Origin: Clostridiales bacterium UBA5446
GTDB lineage: Bacteria > Bacillota > Clostridia > Oscillospirales > Oscillospiraceae
Assembly: GCA_002427465.1 (NCBI GenBank)
Contig: DIRC01000009.1
Coordinates: forward strand, 26,278-64,717
Direction: 5' to 3'
Length of the DNA: 38,440 bases
Notes under the pieces: model-generated
Database searches by the model: none
What the model was told of the DNA's origin: nothing
The model's input: only the letters and a program-made list of their open reading frames with translations
Made by a program: the position numbers and the translations under genes
Shown here: positions 33,044-38,440 of the stretch, one piece after another
Layout of the letters: the number at the start of each line of letters is the position of its first letter
Position numbering within the stretch: position 1 is the first letter of the stretch

Positions 33044-33700
33044 ATGAATCACCGGCGCAGCGATTGTTACGAATTCGAAAATACGCCGCTTCCCTATGCG
33101 TTTAATTCCCTTGAGCCATATATCGACGCAAAAACCATGGAACTGCATTACAACAGGCACCTTCAGGCATATGTGGATAATCTGAACGCCGCCCTGAGCA
33201 AAAATCCCGGGCTTCAGAAGGCCTCCCTGGAGCAGCTCATCATGATGGCGTGCAGGCTGCCGAATCCTCTGGGCACTCAGATACGGAACAATGCCGGAGG
33301 GGTATACAACCATCGGTTCTATTTTGCGGGACTGCGAAATCCAGCTCATGCGCAGCCTTCCGGGTGTCTGGAAAAGGCCATTGAAGGGACGTACGGGAGT
33401 TTCGAAAAGTTTAGAGAAGCCTTCAAAGCGGCGGCAATGTCCGTGTTCGGATCAGGCTACGCCTGGTTGATGTCGGACCTTAACGGCAGGCTGAGGATCG
33501 TTACTACAGCAAATCAGGATACCCCGCTGGGAAATTGCCTTTATCCCATATTGAATATCGACGTATGGGAGCATGCGTATTATCTGAAGCATTACAACAA
33601 GCGCGGAGACTATATCGACAGCTGGTTCCGCGTGGTTAACTGGGACTGGGCGGAGCGGAATTATTTGGAGCGAGGCAAAAAGGGAGGGGAAAAAACATAA
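33044..33700 (+). CDS. sodA: Superoxide dismutase, Fe/Mn family, Mn-type pattern
   Basis: Converts superoxide to oxygen and hydrogen peroxide in the cytoplasm. The 218-residue protein begins with a short non-conserved segment, then LPYAFNSLEPYIDAKTMELHYNRH. Metal ligands are His35, His90 (GGVYNHRFYF), Asp173 and His177 (NIDVWEHAYYLKHYNKRGDY). Gly at the GG-x-x-NH position and Gln158 in ANQDTPLG follow the manganese rather than the iron pattern; this is inference. The ATG at 33044 has AGGAGG seven bases upstream; the ATG at 33038 is too close to that site, and a frame from 32948 has no support. Confidence 0.94.
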   Translation: MNHRRSDCYEFENTPLPYAFNSLEPYIDAKTMELHYNRHLQAYVDNLNAALSKNPGLQKASLEQLIMMACRLPNPLGTQIRNNAGGVYNHRFYFAGLRNPAHAQPSGCLEKAIEGTYGSFEKFREAFKAAAMSVFGSGYAWLMSDLNGRLRIVTTANQDTPLGNCLYPILNIDVWEHAYYLKHYNKRGDYIDSWFRVVNWDWAERNYLERGKKGGEKT

Positions 33701-33739
33701 TATCGGGATAAATGCAGAGAATCAGTTGTGGGTGATAAG

Positions 33740-35620
<1,881 letters not shown>

Positions 35621-35629
35621 CAGGCCCTC

Positions 35630-36931
35630 TCACCGAGGCTTAAGGTCCCGCATGGCCGGGTTATCTATGAGCTTGCCGTGTTCATCGAATCTAGAGCCGT
35701 GGCAGGGGCAGTCCCAGGTGCGATCTTCCTTGTTCCATCGCATGGAGCAGCCCAGGTGGGTACACCGAGGGGCAGTCGGAAGTATGAAATTAATAAAGGT
35801 TTCTCCAAGGTTCATAAAAAGCTGCTTTTGCCACATGCTCCGGTTCGGTGAGAAAACCGGAGCATGGCTGTTTTGCACGCCGGTTATCATATCTGCAAGG
35901 ATAGCGGACGCAGCCATGGCCGAGGTCATGCCCCATTCGTTGAAGCCGGTTGCCACATAGAGGTCTGGCGTTTTCGGGCTGTATCGGCCGATATATGGGA
36001 TTCCGTCCAGACTGATGCTGTCCTGCGCCGCCCAGGAGTAGCTGATTTTACATCCCGGGAAATTTCTTTTTACATAGCCGAATACGGCCGGAAAACCCCC
36101 GGCCTTTGTCCCGGTTCGGTGATCGCCGCCGCCTGCCACGAGATAATTTTTATAGTTTCTGAAATATGCGCCCCTTTCGGAGGCGTCCACATAAGTTCCC
36201 ATCACATCCGGCCCGCCCTCAAGGGCGGTAACGAAGGAGCGGATTTGATACAGCTTCATAAAATAAAGACCATACCGGTTAAGGAAGGGATAACGGGTGG
36301 CCATAATGACCGCCTTTGCCCGAACCTTCCCATGGTCTGTCCAGGCCGTGTCACCGTCTATCCTGCGTACAAAGGTGTTTTCATAGATTTTAAGGCGTTT
36401 TGCTGCGCCCGCGATGAATTTCAGGGGATGAAACTGCGCCATGCCCGGATATCTGACCGCGCCGTCCACGTAGAAGGGAAGGGGGGTATTGGTCACAAAT
36501 TCTGCCGAAAACCCCAGCTTCGCAAGGGTTTTGACCTCCCGTTCCAACCTGTGTACGCCGGCGTTTGCGTACATGTAGGACGGCTTCTCCTCAAAGTCGC
36601 AGGGATACTTTTCCGACAGCTCCCGGAACCGCTGCACAGCGCACAGGTTAGCTTCCAGGTATTGCCCGGCCTTTTGCATACCGAATTTTTGGGCCATATC
36701 GGAATAAAGCGCGCTGTGCTGGGCTGTCAGCACGGCGGTGGTGCCGCGGGTAGTCCCGCTGCCGATTCTGCGCGCCTCCAGGAGAATGTAGCTGATTCCG
36801 CGCCTGTCCAGTTCCAGTGCGCAGAGTATTCCGGTCATGCCCCCGCCGATGATCAGCACGTCGGTTGACACGTCCCCCGGCAGCGGGGGAAACTCAGGTA
36901 TTTTGATATCGGCTTCCCATAGTGATTCCAT
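35630..36931 (-). CDS. FAD-dependent oxidoreductase with C-terminal Rieske domain
   Basis: A 433-residue fusion. Residues 24-52 (DVLIIGGGMTGILCALELDRRGISYILLE) bind FAD, and the DAO-type domain runs to about residue 350 with PYIGRYSPKTPDLYVATGFNEWGMTSAMAAS near its end. Residues 390-433 are a Rieske [2Fe-2S] module: ligands Cys390-x-His392 and Cys408-x-x-His411, plus Cys395 and Cys410 in the disulfide positions of high-potential Rieske centres (CTHLGC and CPCHGS). Electrons probably pass from an unknown substrate through FAD to the cluster. GGAGG precedes the ATG by nine bases. It is convergent with the YyaL gene, 9 bases apart. The substrate is unknown. Confidence 0.92.
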   Translation of the reverse strand: MESLWEADIKIPEFPPLPGDVSTDVLIIGGGMTGILCALELDRRGISYILLEARRIGSGTTRGTTAVLTAQHSALYSDMAQKFGMQKAGQYLEANLCAVQRFRELSEKYPCDFEEKPSYMYANAGVHRLEREVKTLAKLGFSAEFVTNTPLPFYVDGAVRYPGMAQFHPLKFIAGAAKRLKIYENTFVRRIDGDTAWTDHGKVRAKAVIMATRYPFLNRYGLYFMKLYQIRSFVTALEGGPDVMGTYVDASERGAYFRNYKNYLVAGGGDHRTGTKAGGFPAVFGYVKRNFPGCKISYSWAAQDSISLDGIPYIGRYSPKTPDLYVATGFNEWGMTSAMAASAILADMITGVQNSHAPVFSPNRSMWQKQLFMNLGETFINFILPTAPRCTHLGCSMRWNKEDRTWDCPCHGSRFDEHGKLIDNPAMRDLKPR

Positions 36932-37012
36932 TTATGCGCCTCCTCATAAACGGGGCTGGAAACCCCGAATAGGAATAGTATTGGCAGTTTTTACGTCCAT
37001 ATCCGACCGTAC

Positions 37013-37050
37013 AAAAGCGGCGCCGCATTTTTAGATGCGGCGCCGCTTTT
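37013..37050. terminator. Bidirectional intrinsic terminator
   Basis: AAAAGCGGCGCCGCAT and ATGCGGCGCCGCTTTT form a perfect 16-bp stem with a six-base loop. Seven T close it on the + strand and four T on the minus strand. It most likely ends the GntR gene transcript on the minus strand and insulates the FAD-Rieske gene. The 153 bases between it and the GntR stop hold nothing else that I recognise. Confidence 0.9.
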
Positions 37051-37203
37051 TTTAATTCTTTCGCGTACCAAAAAATAACCTTGGCTGGTAACGGAGGTAA
37101 ATTGTATCTCCATCTATGCAATCAAGATGCTGAAAATGTCGATAAAGCGTATCCGGTTCATAAATTGAAACATTGAGAAGTTGCAATTAAACTGTTCATA
37201 TCA

Positions 37204-37899
37204 TCAGCGGCGCTTATTAAAGAAACCGCTTTCCATATATGTCCGGTGTGAAATGGATAAATGCCTTTTCAGGGTCGCCTTGCCGATTGCCCTGTCCCGC
37301 AGTCTCAGCGCATCGCATATCACTCTGTGGTCGTTGGTCATGATTGAAAACAAATCCGGAGTCGGTTTGTACATCAGGTAGCTTCTGTAGCGGAAGATTT
37401 TATATTTCATTTCCTCATAAATACTTTCCACAAAGGGATTGTTTGATTTTTTGATCAGAAACATATGAAAATTTAGTTCGGCATCCAGCAGATCCTTATA
37501 GTTTGGGGCTTGGAAAAGCTGCTCCAGACGGGCGGCCATTCCGTAAAGGACGTCTATGTCCGCGTCGGTCAGGCGGATCGCAGCTTCACCGGCGGCGTAT
37601 GGCTCAAGCATGAATGCAAGATCCGTGATGTTCAAGTATTCCTCTTTCGTGAAATCCGATACGAAATAGCCTTTTCCGGGAACCTTTGTCACATAGTTTT
37701 TGCTGTCCAGCCTATCCAACGCATCCCTGACGGGGGATCTGCTTACTTTGAGCAGCTTTGCCACATTGCTTTCATTGATTTTGCTGCTTGGATGGAATTT
37801 AAAGCTGATGATTTCCTGAAGAATGATTTCATAGACAGCGTCGCTTAAAGGTAAAAAAGGGTTAACTCTTTGCATTTCTGCGATCATCTCGCCTTCCAT
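37204..37899 (-). CDS. GntR-family regulator, FadR/FCD subfamily
   Basis: A 231-residue DNA-binding regulator. Residues about 15-80 are the GntR winged helix (AVYEIILQEIISFKFHPSSKINESNVAKLLKVSRSPVRDALDRLDSKNYVTKVPGKGYFVSDF). Residues about 90-220 form the all-helical FCD effector domain (EPYAAGEAAIRLTD, LNFHMFLIKKSNNPFVESIYEEM, DHRVICDALRLRDRAIGKATLKRHL), which commonly senses organic acids such as lactate through a metal-bound site. GGGGGTGAG precedes the ATG. It is divergent from a probable lactate permease gene, so it is likely to control that gene and itself. Confidence 0.92.
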   Translation of the reverse strand: MEGEMIAEMQRVNPFLPLSDAVYEIILQEIISFKFHPSSKINESNVAKLLKVSRSPVRDALDRLDSKNYVTKVPGKGYFVSDFTKEEYLNITDLAFMLEPYAAGEAAIRLTDADIDVLYGMAARLEQLFQAPNYKDLLDAELNFHMFLIKKSNNPFVESIYEEMKYKIFRYRSYLMYKPTPDLFSIMTNDHRVICDALRLRDRAIGKATLKRHLSISHRTYMESGFFNKRR

Positions 37900-37948
37900 C
37901 TTCTCACCCCCAATGCATCATTTAGGCCAAAACATGGTTACCGCTGCC

Positions 37949-37976
37949 ATTATAACATATACCTGGCACCTGTCGA
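37949..37976 (-). promoter_or_regulatory. Promoter of the GntR-family gene
   Basis: On the minus strand TCGACA (37976-37971), a 16-bp spacer, then TATAAT (37954-37949) preceded by TGT, which gives an extended -10. The leader is about 45 bases. Confidence 0.75.
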
Positions 37977-38007
37977 CATGAAAACAAACCGTTATTTCCT
38001 TGGCAAC

Positions 38008-38048
38008 TGACAACATCAAAAGCGCGTGTGTGGCGGCTTTGATTGTCA
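38008..38048. promoter_or_regulatory. Imperfect inverted repeat in the divergent control region
   Basis: TGACAACATCAAA (38008-38020) faces TTTGATTGTCA (38038-38048): 11-bp complementary arms with a two-base bulge, 17 bases apart. A separate perfect palindrome GCGCATGCGC lies at 38074-38083, inside the spacer of a weak candidate promoter (TTTAGG 38064-38069, TATAAA 38087-38092). Either may be an operator for the GntR-type protein; neither has its textbook GT-N3-AC core. Confidence 0.4.
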
Positions 38049-38116
38049 TATCGGCGGATGCGCTTTAGGGAGGGCGCATGCGCTAATATAAACTAAAATG
38101 AAAGGAAGTTGGAAAA

Positions 38117-38440
38117 ATGGGAGAAACAGGGATCAAGGGGAGGCAAACTGTCAGCAGGAATTTCGTCGCGTTTCTCATATTCACGGCGGCCATCGCGCTT
38201 TTCGGCGCCATCATGTCCATGAACGGCGTGGACGCGAACAGCGCGACAGGCACATTTATGAGGATTGTGACATTTATCCTCGCGCTTATGCCGATTCTCC
38301 TCGTCATTATCGGCATGCTGGGATTTAAGCTGTCGGCGCTGCAGGTTGCGCCGTTTGCGTTTATCCTGAGCGTGGCATTCGTTTACAGTTATTTTGCAAA
38401 TCCCGCCAATGGCACGTCGGTTATCACGGGGCTGGTGCTC
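38117..38440 (+). CDS. Probable L-lactate permease (LctP family), 3'-truncated by the window edge
   Basis: The first 108 residues of a membrane protein that runs off the window. A short basic N-terminus is followed by hydrophobic segments at about 16-34, 48-68 and 73-91. The stretch FILALMPILLVIIGMLGFKLSALQVAPFAFILSVAFVYSYF resembles the opening of LctP-type permeases (A-L-x-P-I-L followed by a second helix), with an extra N-terminal helix of about 40 residues. AAAGGAAG lies eight bases before the ATG at 38117. Divergence from an FCD-type GntR regulator, the common partner of lactate genes, supports the call. Another multi-pass transporter is possible until the rest is seen. Confidence 0.5.
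   Translation, partial: MGETGIKGRQTVSRNFVAFLIFTAAIALFGAIMSMNGVDANSATGTFMRIVTFILALMPILLVIIGMLGFKLSALQVAPFAFILSVAFVYSYFANPANGTSVITGLVL

Noticed and set aside
35864..36868. 334-residue + strand frame across the FAD-Rieske gene
   Set aside because: It lies antisense to a gene with clear FAD and Rieske motifs, and has no ribosome binding site.

Overview
This window is an ordinary stretch of chromosome from a Gram-positive bacterium, most likely an anaerobic member of class Clostridia (Oscillospiraceae-like). The evidence is gene order (rnc - radical SAM - smc - ftsY; yhbY - nadD/yqeK - LCP - rsfS - leuS; plsX - acpP), strong AGGAGG-type ribosome binding sites, frequent TTG/GTG starts, sigma-A promoters with 17-bp spacers, and a GC-leaning codon bias. 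Nearly every gene is a recognisable housekeeping gene, packed tightly and mostly on the + strand.

Layout. 1-3236: end of fusA and complete tuf, closed by a terminator shared with a convergent DUF4830 lipoprotein/secreted-type gene (3255-3689, minus), which has a Fur/PerR-like palindrome in its leader. 3964-9308: PucR/CdaR-type regulator, ftsE, ftsX, a coiled-coil M23 peptidase and an S41 protease, a cell-division/cell-wall remodelling group. 9309-13455: a consensus promoter drives greA and lysS, followed by a TrmH/SpoU methyltransferase and dprA. 13468-18261: topA, trmFO, plsX, acpP. 18305-23979: rnc, an Elp3-like radical SAM gene, smc (with unusually short coiled-coil arms) and ftsY. 23976-30178: rdgB, yhbY, a nadD-yqeK fusion, an LCP cell-wall ligase, rsfS and leuS. 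30186-30506: rpsU with its own consensus promoter and terminator.

From about 30.5 kb the organisation changes to single genes on both strands: a KamA-type radical SAM aminomutase (minus), an OGG-type DNA glycosylase, a Mn-type superoxide dismutase, a YyaL/DUF255 protein, a FAD oxidoreductase with a C-terminal Rieske domain (minus), a GntR/FCD regulator (minus) and the start of a probable L-lactate permease that runs off the window. Several of these fit oxidative stress or redox handling.

The most notable item is in the 442-bp gap between the glycosylase and the superoxide dismutase. On the minus strand it carries a complete c-di-AMP (ydaO/yuaA-type) riboswitch with its own sigma-A promoter and a terminator expression platform, but no gene follows it: transcription that escapes the terminator runs into the 3' end of the convergent glycosylase gene. 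Its promoter shares one perfect 19-bp palindrome with the promoter facing the superoxide dismutase. No CRISPR arrays, insertion sequences, tRNAs, rRNAs or phage genes were seen.
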